A stretch of 64,000 bases of DNA from an uncultured Alistipes sp. (GTDB lineage Bacteria > Bacteroidota > Bacteroidia > Bacteroidales > UBA932), in assembly GCA_900544175.1 (NCBI GenBank), contig UQUN01000009.1, positions 1-64,000 of the forward strand, read 5' to 3'. This document shows, piece by piece, positions 27,323 to 35,648 of this stretch. The notes under the pieces were generated by a model. The model saw only the letters and a list, made by a program, of their open reading frames with translations, was not told where the DNA came from and did no database searches. Position numbers and translations under genes: made by a program. Within the stretch, counting starts at the first letter, position 1; the number at the start of each line of letters is the position of its first letter.

Positions 27323-29341
27323 ATGAATTCAAGACTTCCTGCATCGGTCGTGATTGTCCTCATCTCGGCCCAGGTGCTTTTTGCCGCACCCAAGACCCGC
27401 ACTGTCCAGTCTCCAGACGGCAGGCTTGCTTTGACAGTAGAGGTAAATGACTCTGTCTCATACAGTGTAGCATTTGACGGACACACCTTCATTCTACCTT
27501 CACCGGTCTCCATGACCCTTTCTGACGGCAGGGTACTGGGACAAGACAACCTTTCCTCCGTACGCTTCAGGACTTCATCCGTAAGGGATTCCGTGGACAC
27601 TCCGCTTTACCGGCAAAGCCGTATTGAGGAGAGCTACAATGCGTTGACCCTGACTTTCCCGAGAGCAGGCTTCTCCCTGGAGTTCAGGGCCTACAATGAA
27701 GGCGCAGCCTACCGCTTCGCTACCTCGCTCAAGGACAGCATCACAGTTGTCGGAGAGGAGGCCGTTTTCCGTTTTGACCAGGACTACCAGGCATGGATTC
27801 CCTACAGCGCCAACACTAAGAATCCTTTCCAGACCTCCTTCGAGAGTCAGTACACCGTCTCGCCCCTGAGCGGATTCGAGACCGGACGCCTGTCCATCAC
27901 TCCCATGCTCGTGGAGCTCGGCTCCGGAGCCAAGGTACTCATAACCGAGTCTGACCTGGAGTCGTACCCCGGTATGTTCCTTGATGGAGAAGGCAGCACC
28001 CTGCACGGAGTCTTCGCCGGACGGCCCACCACCTACGTGGACGGCTACAGATGCCAGGAAAGGATACTGCGAAACTCCGACACCCTGGCCGTCACTTCCG
28101 GCACCAGGACCTATCCGTGGAGAATCATATCCGTGGCAGAAAATGACACCGATCTGCCTGTAAACAATCTCGTATGGCTGCTCGGCTCACCCAGCCGCAT
28201 AGAGGACATCTCGTGGATACGTCCCGGCCAGGCCGCATGGGAATGGTGGAACGACTGGGGATTCCACAACGTGGACTTCAAGGCCGGCATCAACACCGAA
28301 TCCTATAAATACATGATAGATTTCGCGGCCGCAAACGGACTCGAATACGTGGTCGTGGATGAAGGATGGTCTCCCCGGACAGGAGGCGACATCATGAAGA
28401 CCGTACCAGGATTCGACGTGGAGGAAGTGGCCCGCTACAGCCAGTCCAAGGGCGTGGGAGTGATACTCTGGGCAGTAGGATATGTCCTGGACGACAAGCT
28501 TGAGAAGGCCTGCAGCACATACTCCGCAATGGGAATCAGCGGATTCAAGGTAGACTTCATGGACCGCGACGACCAGGAAGTGGTGGAAATGAACTACCGC
28601 ATCCTCGAAACGGCTGCCAAATATCGTATGGTAGTGGACCTGCACGGAATGTACAAGCCTACCGGACTCAACCGCACATGGCCCAACCTGCTCAATTACG
28701 AGGGCGTATGGGGTCTCGAGCAGATGAAGTGGTCAGAGGAGGACATCCTGACATACGATGTGACCTTCCCCTATATCCGCATGGCCGCCGGACCGGTGGA
28801 CTACACCCAGGGAGCCCTGCGCAATGCCCCGATGAAAAATTTTGCCCCCATATACAGCCATCCTATGAGCCAGGGAACGAGAGCCCGCCAGGTTGCGCTG
28901 TACGCCATATTCGACTCTCCGCTTACCATGCTTTGCGACTCTCCCAGCGACTACATGAAAGAACAGGAGACCACGGATTTCATTTCTGCCATACCCACCG
29001 TCTACGATGAGACAAGAGTCCTTGCAGGAGAGATAGGCAAATACATCATAACCCAGAGACGTGCCGGAGACCGCTGGTACATCGGAGGCATCACGGGGAC
29101 TGAGGGCATGACCATGACCCTTACCCCGCAACTGCCCGAGGGGGACTATACCATTACTGTCTTCCGCGACGGCGTGAACGCCGCTACCGTAGGTGAAGAT
29201 TACGTAATCGAGACTTCAGGACTGCACTCCGGCCAGAGTCTTGAGATCGAGGCCGCACCAGGCGGAGGATTCGCTGCCGTCATTGAGCCCGCACCAGCAT
29301 CCGCGCCTATACCTCCGAGCCGGTCGGTGACGAGACCGTAA
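27323..29341 (+). CDS. GH97-family glycoside hydrolase
   Basis: A secreted enzyme of 672 residues with signal peptide MNSRLPASVVIVLISAQVLFA. The N-terminal beta-sandwich (TVQSPDGRLALTVEVNDSVS, FRAYNEGAAYRFAT) and the catalytic barrel (AAWEWWNDWGFHNVDFKAGI, GVGVILWAVGYV, GISGFKVDFMDRDDQEVVEM, VVDLHGMYKPTGLNRTWPNL, NYEGVWGLEQMKWS) are those of GH97. The Asp in KVDFMDRDD suggests the retaining, alpha-galactosidase-like branch rather than the inverting SusB branch; this is from memory of the family. The family signature ends near APGGGFAAVIE, after which the last 18 residues are out-of-frame nitroreductase sequence. Start ATG 27323 is 24 bases after the tRNA. Confidence 0.88.
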   Translation: MNSRLPASVVIVLISAQVLFAAPKTRTVQSPDGRLALTVEVNDSVSYSVAFDGHTFILPSPVSMTLSDGRVLGQDNLSSVRFRTSSVRDSVDTPLYRQSRIEESYNALTLTFPRAGFSLEFRAYNEGAAYRFATSLKDSITVVGEEAVFRFDQDYQAWIPYSANTKNPFQTSFESQYTVSPLSGFETGRLSITPMLVELGSGAKVLITESDLESYPGMFLDGEGSTLHGVFAGRPTTYVDGYRCQERILRNSDTLAVTSGTRTYPWRIISVAENDTDLPVNNLVWLLGSPSRIEDISWIRPGQAAWEWWNDWGFHNVDFKAGINTESYKYMIDFAAANGLEYVVVDEGWSPRTGGDIMKTVPGFDVEEVARYSQSKGVGVILWAVGYVLDDKLEKACSTYSAMGISGFKVDFMDRDDQEVVEMNYRILETAAKYRMVVDLHGMYKPTGLNRTWPNLLNYEGVWGLEQMKWSEEDILTYDVTFPYIRMAAGPVDYTQGALRNAPMKNFAPIYSHPMSQGTRARQVALYAIFDSPLTMLCDSPSDYMKEQETTDFISAIPTVYDETRVLAGEIGKYIITQRRAGDRWYIGGITGTEGMTMTLTPQLPEGDYTITVFRDGVNAATVGEDYVIETSGLHSGQSLEIEAAPGGGFAAVIEPAPASAPIPPSRSVTRP

Positions 29342-29775
29342 CGGCCCTGCTCAAGGCCGGCATGGCCGCCCCGACCGCCATGAACACACAGCCGTGGACA
29401 TTCTACGTGGTGCGCGACAAGGAACTGATGCGATCCCTTGCAGAGGTGCTGCCCTACGCCAAAATGGCAGCCGATGCCGCCGTACTTATCGTACCGTGCG
29501 GAGACCAGGACAGGTTCCTGAGCGGGGAAGGTATGACATACTGGGTGCAGGACCTCTCGGCTGCTTCCGAAAATATCCTGCTGGCAGCACACGCCATGGG
29601 ACTTGGTGCGGTATGGACCGGGGTCTACCCTATCCGCAAGCGCATAGCCGATGTCTCCCGTATCCTTGAGATGAAGGACAGCCATGTCCCGTTCTGCGTC
29701 ATACCCATAGGTTGGCCTGCCGACAATCCCGAGCCCAAGGACAAATGGGATCCAGAAAAGATTATCTACAGGTAG
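29287..29775 (+). pseudogene. Nitroreductase, N-terminus lost and frameshifted against the GH97 gene
   Basis: The frame starting at 29287 reads ARTSIRAYTSEPVGDETVTA then LLKAGMAAPTAMNTQPWTFY, the FMN-binding start of the nitroreductase family, but it is preceded by an in-frame stop (29284-29286). The first ATG is 29362, which would drop the RxSIR FMN-phosphate contact. One inserted G in GAGCCCGC would join it to the GH97 frame as AAVIEARTSIRAYT, the natural family start. So the gene has lost its own start (and probably a signal peptide) by fusion to the GH97 tail, and then one base was lost. The remainder, to YWVQDLSAASENILLAAHAM and GLGAVWTGVYP, is intact. An active truncated protein from 29362 is unlikely. 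Confidence 0.75.
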
Positions 29776-29790
29776 ACGAACAAGCCTTTA

Positions 29791-29936
29791 GCGTGTAAAA
29801 ACATACGTCTGAAAAGACCAGGCCCTCCCATCGTGAGTGTCAGCTCGTTACTTCGTAACTCGGTGACACTCGACAACGGGTCCCTCCCTCTTGAGCCGAG
29901 GGCGGCTAGTCTTTTCAGACGTATGTTTTTACACGC
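29791..29936. repeat. Palindromic repeat element, copy 2 (reverse orientation)
   Basis: Bases 29791-29818 are the exact reverse complement of 29909-29936, a 28-base perfect stem. The inner eight bases GAAAAGAC belong to the core shared with copy 1; the outer 20, starting GCGTGTAAAAACATACG, are unique to this copy yet self-complementary. Read on the minus strand the core repeats GACTAGCCGCCCTCGGCTC, AGAGGGAGG and GGGAGGGCCTGGTC of copy 1. The tip is longer than in copy 1: GAGTGTCA (29834-29841) pairs with TGACACTC and encloses GTTAC-TTC-GTAAC. Located 15 bases after the nitroreductase stop. Confidence 0.85.
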
Positions 29937-29996
29937 AGGTAATGAACCGCTGATGTGCTGTATGATTTCTTTACAATTTTCAAAAAATTAGACACC

Positions 29997-30019
29997 TTGT
30001 GTATGATTATCATACACAA
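29997..30019. promoter_or_regulatory. Perfect 11-base inverted repeat, operator-like
   Basis: TTGTGTATGAT-T-ATCATACACAA is a perfect palindrome around one base, 98 bases upstream of the permease gene. Its length and symmetry suit a dimeric repressor site, but no regulator gene is adjacent. The rest of 29937-30117 is AT-rich and holds nothing else that I can support. Confidence 0.55.
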
Positions 30020-30117
30020 CACGCGCCACGTTTTTATTACAAATATCTATAAATCAATCTATTACACATAATAGCACGATTTTTGTAAAAATACTCTGAC
30101 AAAACAATCAGTACATC

Positions 30118-32451
30118 ATGAAATCATTCCTCAGATTTATCTCCCACAACCGCCTCTACACGGTAATAGAGGTGGCAGGTATGGCCATTGCCCTTGCCTT
30201 TATCGTTTTCATAGGTACATACGTGACTCAGGAGAGCAGTTACGACACTTTCGTCGATGACGATGTTTACGTCGGCTCGGATTCCGAGTTCTTCGGTCTC
30301 AGCGGCAGCATCAAAGGCTCTGTGGAAGGCCGTTATCCCGACATTGAGGCCATATGCCGCCTTATAGGCCTCAAATCCCTCAGCGGGATGGAACAGAGCG
30401 TTACCATAGGCGATGAGACCATGGCCCAGAATGCCCTGTGCGTAGACTCCTGCTTCCTGTCCCTCATCCCCATACCCATGGCCGTCGGGGACAGGAACAG
30501 TGTACTCGAGACCATCAGTTCCGTCATTATCTCGCAGTCATTCGCCGACAAGTGGTTTCCGGATGGTAATGCCATAGGCAATACGCTGGATATCACGATA
30601 GACAAAGGAAAGGCCAGCCTGACTGTCACAGGCATCTTCGAGGATATGGAGCGGACAGTACTGCCGCAGTGCGACATGATATACCGGCTGGAAATGCTGG
30701 AGAGGCACGCACCGTACATCACCCGCAACGGCAACGGCACCACAGCTACCTTATATAAAATCAGGCCGGGAGCCGATATCCACGCCATTTCCAGCGGAAT
30801 ACTCGGCATCCTTAAGGAGAGCGACGCGCTGTATATGTCCGGTATCTGCACCGCATACGACCTTATACCGTTCAAGGAGATACACTATGGTATAGGCTCC
30901 TCCTTCCCCTTACCTTTCGAGAACATTGTCAACCGGGACATGTTGCGGATATTCACAGCTGCCGGAGTGCTGCTGCTGGTATTTGCCCTGCTCAACTACA
31001 TTTCCCTCACCACAGCCCAGGTCGGATTCAGGGTAAGGGAGATGGCCACCCGCAGGCTGATAGGCTCCTCCCGCGGAGGCATTGTACTGCGCTACATCGG
31101 AGAGTCCTTCGCCGTGACTGCCGTATCGTTCATTCTCGGCTTCCTGCTGGCCGAGGCTACCGCACCCTTGTTCAGTACCCTCATAGGCAAGACCTACAGC
31201 CCGCTGTCGTCCCTTACCTGGTGGACTGCTGCAATGTGGGCCGGAGTCATAGTGCTGCTCTCCGTCCTGGCCGGTATCATACCCGCCCTGATGGTTTCCC
31301 GCTACAGGCCGCTCGACATAGTCCGGGGAGAGTTCACTAAGGCCAGCAAGATGATACTCGGACGGATATTCCTTGTGGTGCAGAACGTCACCGCCATAGG
31401 AGCCGTAGCCATTGCCATAGCCATGTTCCTCCAGCTCCGCCACATGGTGGAAAAGCCCATGGGTTATGTCCGGGACTCACTTGTCAATGTAACTGCAACC
31501 AACACCCAGGATTTAGATGATTTTCTCATAGACAGGCTGAAATCCCTGCCGTGCGTGGGGGATGTCGGTCTGATACAGGGATGCCCTGCCGGGAGCGCCA
31601 GATCCAGCTGGGGAATGGAACTCAATGGCAACCGGTATGCGGTAATCCTGTTTGACGGGGACACCACGGCCATGAGACTGCTCGGGGTAAAGGTTCTCAG
31701 CCAGAATTCGGACCCTCTGCCAAACACTTTCTATTTCACTCGCAGGACGGCCATAGCATTAGGCATGGATATGGATGCGACACTGTTCGAATACGACTTT
31801 GGCAGCATGAATGTATGCGGCGTCATAGACGACCTGTGGATGGGCAATGCCAACTCCACCGACAACGACCTGCTGGTATGGGCCGTACAGTCCTCCAGAC
31901 CGGAGCAGCTCGTCAACATGCGGTCATTAGTTGTGAAAGCCAACGGCGACCCGGACGATGCCGTCCGTGCCATCAGCGAATTCTACGCAGCGGAAAAGCC
32001 GGAGCTGAAAGTAATCGTCGATACCTACGAGAACATATACCGCCAGACATATACCGCAGAGAACCGCAGCCTCAAACTTACAGGCATCTTCGCCCTGCTC
32101 ACCATCGTCCTGACGGTCATGGCCATGGTCGCCATGAGCACCTACTACGCCCGCCAGAGGGCCAGGAGCACGGCCATACGCAAGATCATGGGCTGCCCTC
32201 GGAGCGAGATATACACCCATACCCTCGTCAGCTTCCTGTCGGCCTCCCTCATCGCGGCCGTCATTGCCGTACCTCTGATATATACCTTCACAGGACGCTG
32301 GCTGCAGACCTACAGCTACCGTATCGGCAACTACTGGTGGATCTACCTGCTGGCCCTGCTGATTGTGGCGGCCATAGCCGTCGTGACCATCACGTATCGG
32401 GCCGTACAGCTGATGAACACCAATCCGTCCACAGCCCTCCGCAAGGACTAG
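30118..32451 (+). CDS. FtsX/MacB-type ABC transporter permease
   Basis: The 777-residue membrane protein has an N-terminal helix (IEVAGMAIALAFIVFIGTYV), a periplasmic domain to about residue 270, a three-helix FtsX core (AAGVLLLVFALLNYISLTTA, VREMATRRLIGSSRGGIVLR), a second periplasmic region, and a second FtsX core near the C-terminus (RARSTAIRKIMGCPRSEIYT, then YRAVQLMNTNPSTALRKD). These large duplicated permeases, common in Bacteroidota, act with an ATPase to drive periplasmic processes such as export of peptides or lipoproteins; the ATPase is not next door. A perfect palindrome upstream suggests repression by a dedicated regulator encoded elsewhere. Confidence 0.85.
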   Translation: MKSFLRFISHNRLYTVIEVAGMAIALAFIVFIGTYVTQESSYDTFVDDDVYVGSDSEFFGLSGSIKGSVEGRYPDIEAICRLIGLKSLSGMEQSVTIGDETMAQNALCVDSCFLSLIPIPMAVGDRNSVLETISSVIISQSFADKWFPDGNAIGNTLDITIDKGKASLTVTGIFEDMERTVLPQCDMIYRLEMLERHAPYITRNGNGTTATLYKIRPGADIHAISSGILGILKESDALYMSGICTAYDLIPFKEIHYGIGSSFPLPFENIVNRDMLRIFTAAGVLLLVFALLNYISLTTAQVGFRVREMATRRLIGSSRGGIVLRYIGESFAVTAVSFILGFLLAEATAPLFSTLIGKTYSPLSSLTWWTAAMWAGVIVLLSVLAGIIPALMVSRYRPLDIVRGEFTKASKMILGRIFLVVQNVTAIGAVAIAIAMFLQLRHMVEKPMGYVRDSLVNVTATNTQDLDDFLIDRLKSLPCVGDVGLIQGCPAGSARSSWGMELNGNRYAVILFDGDTTAMRLLGVKVLSQNSDPLPNTFYFTRRTAIALGMDMDATLFEYDFGSMNVCGVIDDLWMGNANSTDNDLLVWAVQSSRPEQLVNMRSLVVKANGDPDDAVRAISEFYAAEKPELKVIVDTYENIYRQTYTAENRSLKLTGIFALLTIVLTVMAMVAMSTYYARQRARSTAIRKIMGCPRSEIYTHTLVSFLSASLIAAVIAVPLIYTFTGRWLQTYSYRIGNYWWIYLLALLIVAAIAVVTITYRAVQLMNTNPSTALRKD

Positions 32452-32572
32452 AGCGGCACGGGAATGCCACAACGGCAGCATTTTACGTTATTTGCTGCCA
32501 CTGCTGATGCGACCGTATCTTCGGCATGATTTTTTCAATGCAGTATGACATTGATTATTAAACAGAGTTTAA

Positions 32573-33244
32573 ATGGGTTTAGAACTACTACTTATCATCG
32601 TCATCGCCATTGCCGGCATGATAGTGCAGAGCAGACTGCAGAAAGTATTCGCAAAATATTCACGTGTAATGTTCCACGGAGGGCTTACGGGACGGGAGGT
32701 GGCAGAGAAGATGCTGCGTGACCACGGTATCCGCGACGTGCGGGTAACCAATGTCAGCGGCCATCTCACCGACCACTACAACCCGGCCAACAAGACCCTG
32801 AACCTCTCCGACTCGGTATACAACAGCAACAGCGTTGCGGCTGCGGCAGTGGCCGCGCACGAATGCGGACACGCCGTACAGCACGCCGAGGGCTACGCCT
32901 TCCTGAAGATGCGCTCCGCCCTCGTGCCCATAGTGCAGTTCTCCTCGATGTTCGCACAGATAGTGATCATTTTAGGACTCGTCATGATGAACGTATTCCC
33001 CTCCCTGTACTGGATCGGCATCGCCATGTTCTTCATGATATTCCTCTTCAGTGCCATCACCCTGCCGGTAGAATACAACGCATCGGCCCGCGCCTTAGCA
33101 TGGCTGGAACGCTCCAACACCCTTTCAACCGTTGAGCTGGACCAGGCCCGCACGACCCTCCGCTGGGCCGCCCGCACCTACCTCGTCGCAGCCCTCAGTG
33201 CACTGGCCTCCCTCGTCTACTACCTCGGGTTCCGCAGGGAGTAA
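32573..33244 (+). CDS. YugP-type membrane zinc metallopeptidase
   Basis: The 223-residue protein has an N-terminal membrane helix (ELLLIIVIAIAGMIVQSRL), the zinc motif AAAVAAHECGHAVQHAEGYA (HExxH) near residue 98, and two to three further helices (IVILGLVMMNVFPSLYWIGI, AMFFMIFLFSAITLPVEYNA) with ALAWLERSNTL near the end, as in the YugP/Zn_peptidase_2 family. Substrates are unknown; the active site probably faces the cytoplasm or membrane. The 121-base gap upstream contains the weak hairpin GGCAGCA (32474-32480) / TGCTGCC (32493-32499), which may end the permease transcript. Confidence 0.85.
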   Translation: MGLELLLIIVIAIAGMIVQSRLQKVFAKYSRVMFHGGLTGREVAEKMLRDHGIRDVRVTNVSGHLTDHYNPANKTLNLSDSVYNSNSVAAAAVAAHECGHAVQHAEGYAFLKMRSALVPIVQFSSMFAQIVIILGLVMMNVFPSLYWIGIAMFFMIFLFSAITLPVEYNASARALAWLERSNTLSTVELDQARTTLRWAARTYLVAALSALASLVYYLGFRRE

Positions 33245-33256
33245 TCTGGAATGTGG

Positions 33257-33287
33257 TTGGATTATTGGGTTGAATATTTTATATTTG
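33257..33287 (+). promoter_or_regulatory. Promoter of the orphan antitoxin-like gene
   Basis: TTG at 33257-33259 and TATATTTG at 33280-33287 are separated by 20 bases, the standard Bacteroidota promoter spacing. Confidence 0.65.
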
Positions 33288-33309
33288 CCTATAATTCATA
33301 ATATAAATC

Positions 33310-33315
33310 AGGAGG
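33310..33315 (+). promoter_or_regulatory. Strong Shine-Dalgarno AGGAGG
   Basis: AGGAGG sits 7 bases before the ATG at 33323. Such a perfect site is unusual here, where most genes show none, and hints at foreign origin or strong expression. Confidence 0.6.
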
Positions 33316-33322
33316 ACAAACA

Positions 33323-33568
33323 ATGAACACCAATGTTTCTCTGAATATGGACAGTCTTCTATCGTTTATCCACTCCCTGTCACTCAGCACCAATAACAAA
33401 CGTTGGCTGGCAGAAAAATTACTGGAGGAGACACGTGAAGAAGCTCAAACGAAAGAAATGCTTGACAAACACTTCGGCAAGTGGAAAGACAACCGAAGCG
33501 CTGATGAGATCGTCGAGGATCTGAAAAACGCACGTTCGGAAATCAGACAACCGTTAAAGATTAAATAA
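33323..33568 (+). CDS. Antitoxin-like protein of a VapBC-type pair
   Basis: An 81-residue protein with a helical N-terminus (SLLSFIHSLSLSTNNKRWLA, EKLLEETREEA) and the tail FGKWKDNRSADEIVEDLKNA, a pattern I know from small antitoxins encoded before PIN-domain toxins in Bacteroidota. The tail normally binds and blocks the toxin; the N-terminus is a probable DNA-binding or dimerisation part. Directly downstream is a PIN-toxin fragment that has lost its first third, so this antitoxin is probably orphaned. Good promoter and ribosome-binding site are retained. Confidence 0.7.
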   Translation: MNTNVSLNMDSLLSFIHSLSLSTNNKRWLAEKLLEETREEAQTKEMLDKHFGKWKDNRSADEIVEDLKNARSEIRQPLKIK

Positions 33569-33837
33569 CTGTCATAGAACTGCTCTATGGCGCAGAATGC
33601 AGCAAGGCTGCCGATGAGAGCAGAAAGGAAGTGTTGTCGTTTTGCGCGGATTTGGAAGTAATTCCCATATCAAACTGCATCATGGATTTCGTTCGTTTAA
33701 AAGCCTCTATGCGCAAAGAAGGAATCCTGATTGATGACTTTGATTTACTGATAGGCTCTACAGCCATTGCAAACAACCTCATTCTGGTTACTGAAAACGA
33801 TAAGCACCTTGCACGCATACCGGAAATTAAGTTGTAG
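33565..33837 (+). pseudogene. PIN-domain (VapC-type) toxin, 5' deleted
   Basis: From 33565 the frame reads ITVIELLYGAECSKAADESR and continues to DDFDLLIGSTAIANNLILVT and ENDKHLARIPEIKL, the second and third catalytic-acid regions of a PIN ribonuclease (Glu in IELLYGAE, Asp in DDFDLLIG, Asp in ENDKH). The first segment, with the essential Asp of the LDTN motif and about 30-40 residues, is missing: an in-frame stop (33562-33564) lies just upstream and the antitoxin coding sequence occupies that space. A deletion seems to have fused the antitoxin end to mid-toxin. It cannot encode an active toxin without the first Asp. Confidence 0.78.
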
Positions 33838-33854
33838 AACTGGGTGAAGAGATA

Positions 33855-33892
33855 ATAAAAAGTGCAGCACTAAAATACATTACGCGCTGCAC
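33855..33892 (-). terminator. Terminator of the btuB-btuG operon
   Basis: On the minus strand GTGCAGC and GCTGCAC (33886-33892 and 33862-33868) form a 7-base-pair stem followed by TTTTTATTAT. It is 30 bases beyond the stop of the PKD-type lipoprotein gene. Confidence 0.7.
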
Positions 33893-33921
33893 CGTCGGTT
33901 CTGAAAGTGGTGCGGACTCTG

Positions 33922-35640
33922 TCAATTTGTCGTTTTCAAAAGATTGAAATCCTTTATATCGAAAACCTCTGTGGACAGCTCTCCGAGCCAGCCGCTGGAA
34001 GCGTTTACTCCCACCTGCACTTTTACAAAGTCAATGTAGCTCAGACCGGCAGGCCTGCCGTCAAAAGTCACGGCATCGCTGATGCGGAAATGGTTGTCCG
34101 CAGGTGAGGCATTGTAGTTGTCGTCATCGGTAAGGCGGTCGATACTGCTGAAATTGTCCGCATAACCCCAGTCGTAGGCCGGATTGACCCAGTACGTGCC
34201 GTTGCCGGACGCATCATAGTTGCGGGCCTTCAGGCAAGTACCCCGAAGAGTATAACTGTCTTCCTCCACCCACGCGGGATAATAGTACTCCTGACGATGA
34301 AAGGCTCCGAGATACTCCACTGCCCCGGTATTGCCGCGGTTGTCAGTCCACGTAACAGACATAGAGGGAGCCTCAGGCCGGTAATATGTCACAGCATAAT
34401 CCTGGTCGGTCTCCGCCTTACCGTACTCGGATCCTTTAAGCTCGTACCACGTGTCATTCGGCAGACCGTCCCCGTTCTCGTCCTGCATCACCCAGACGAT
34501 CCCTGGCTCTGAAGAGCCGTCAAAAGCATTGCCGGTGATAGCGATGTTGTAATCCCCGTCGTTCTCCACACTGTGGTCGAAGCCCGCCACGATATAGCCT
34601 CCGAAGCCGCCGAGGGAGACATACTGCGTCTGCGCCATCCGGCCCTCAGCGTACCGGCAGGCCTCTTCCATGGTAACAGCCGTATAATATTCGTTCACGA
34701 ACTGGCCCGGTGCCGGAAGGAACTCATGGACTTTATTGACAGAGACACCGCTTGCGGACGAACCGGGACGACGATACGTGCCCTCGGGCGGACATATATT
34801 TACCGTAAGAATCTGCGATGCCGTAAGATAGGCATTTTCCATCATCACCATGACCTCATACTGCCCTTCTTCGCTGCCGGTAAACACATAGTCAGTCCTC
34901 TCCCCGGTCTGCACCTGCGAGCCGTTCACGTACCAGGTATAGACAGCATCAAAGGCATTCCGGACATCCTGTATCCTGAGCTGAATCCTGCGACCCAGAC
35001 TCATATTGTACTCTGTCTGTGAAAATGACCAGAAAAAATCCACTTCCTCAGGCGACTTGACACTCACGGTAAACTGCACCGCGTCGCTGCCGTCCTCATT
35101 GACCGTCTCCAGACGCAGGATGTAGTCCCCGGTCTCATCCCCGACAAAAGTGTACACCGGCTCTGTCGAGACCTTGCTGCCGTCCACGCTCCATGTATAG
35201 GATGTCTCCAGAGAAGATGCCACCGTAGGTCTCAGTTCAAGGGACGTGCCCTGCAGTATCACAAAGCCGTCCTCAGCCCCGGGCAGGCTTATCGTCGGCG
35301 GCGTAAGCTCCAGCACATCTATTCTGAGCTGCACACTGGCCAAACCGCCATCATTGGTGACAGTCAGCACTATATAGTACCGTCCGCTCTCCTCGCGCAT
35401 GAACTCCAGTACGGGAGCGCCGCTGAGCTCCTCGCCGCTTTCGAGAGTCCATGAGAACTCCGCCTCTTCGGCATTGGTGTAAGACGGGGCAATGGTAATT
35501 GTCCGACCTGCCTTGACCGTATATATACCGCTCTCGCTGTCCAGGACTATACCGGGAGCCGGAAGAGCGATGTCCTCCCTGCACGAGAAAAGCACCGCCC
35601 CGGCCGCCACGGTCACAATCAGAATATAAATCCTGCTCAT
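33922..35640 (-). CDS. PKD/Ig-repeat surface lipoprotein of the B12-uptake operon
   Basis: The 572-residue protein starts with a lipoprotein signal (IYILIVTVAAGAVLFSC). Three PKD/Ig-like repeats follow, marked by AEFSWTLESGEELSGAPVLE, TSYTWSVDGSKVSTEPVYTF and AVYTWYVNGSQVQTGERTDY at spacing of about 85 residues. The second half is a separate domain from about residue 300 (QYVSLGGFGGYIVAGFDHSV, NDTWYELKGSEYGKAETDQD, TYWVNPAYDWGYADNFSS) rich in aromatic residues. It is the last gene of the riboswitch-led btuB-btuG-DUF4465 operon, 8 bases after its neighbour, so a surface role in corrinoid capture or handing-over is likely. The C-terminal domain's function is unknown to me. Confidence 0.72.
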   Translation of the reverse strand: MSRIYILIVTVAAGAVLFSCREDIALPAPGIVLDSESGIYTVKAGRTITIAPSYTNAEEAEFSWTLESGEELSGAPVLEFMREESGRYYIVLTVTNDGGLASVQLRIDVLELTPPTISLPGAEDGFVILQGTSLELRPTVASSLETSYTWSVDGSKVSTEPVYTFVGDETGDYILRLETVNEDGSDAVQFTVSVKSPEEVDFFWSFSQTEYNMSLGRRIQLRIQDVRNAFDAVYTWYVNGSQVQTGERTDYVFTGSEEGQYEVMVMMENAYLTASQILTVNICPPEGTYRRPGSSASGVSVNKVHEFLPAPGQFVNEYYTAVTMEEACRYAEGRMAQTQYVSLGGFGGYIVAGFDHSVENDGDYNIAITGNAFDGSSEPGIVWVMQDENGDGLPNDTWYELKGSEYGKAETDQDYAVTYYRPEAPSMSVTWTDNRGNTGAVEYLGAFHRQEYYYPAWVEEDSYTLRGTCLKARNYDASGNGTYWVNPAYDWGYADNFSSIDRLTDDDNYNASPADNHFRISDAVTFDGRPAGLSYIDFVKVQVGVNASSGWLGELSTEVFDIKDFNLLKTTN

Positions 35641-35648
35641 ATCCGTTT

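Noticed and set aside
32452..32572. Terminator after the FtsX-type permease
   Set aside because: The hairpin GGCAGCA/TGCTGCC at 32474-32499 has only seven pairs and no T-run after it, so I mention it under the next gene but do not list it as a terminator.
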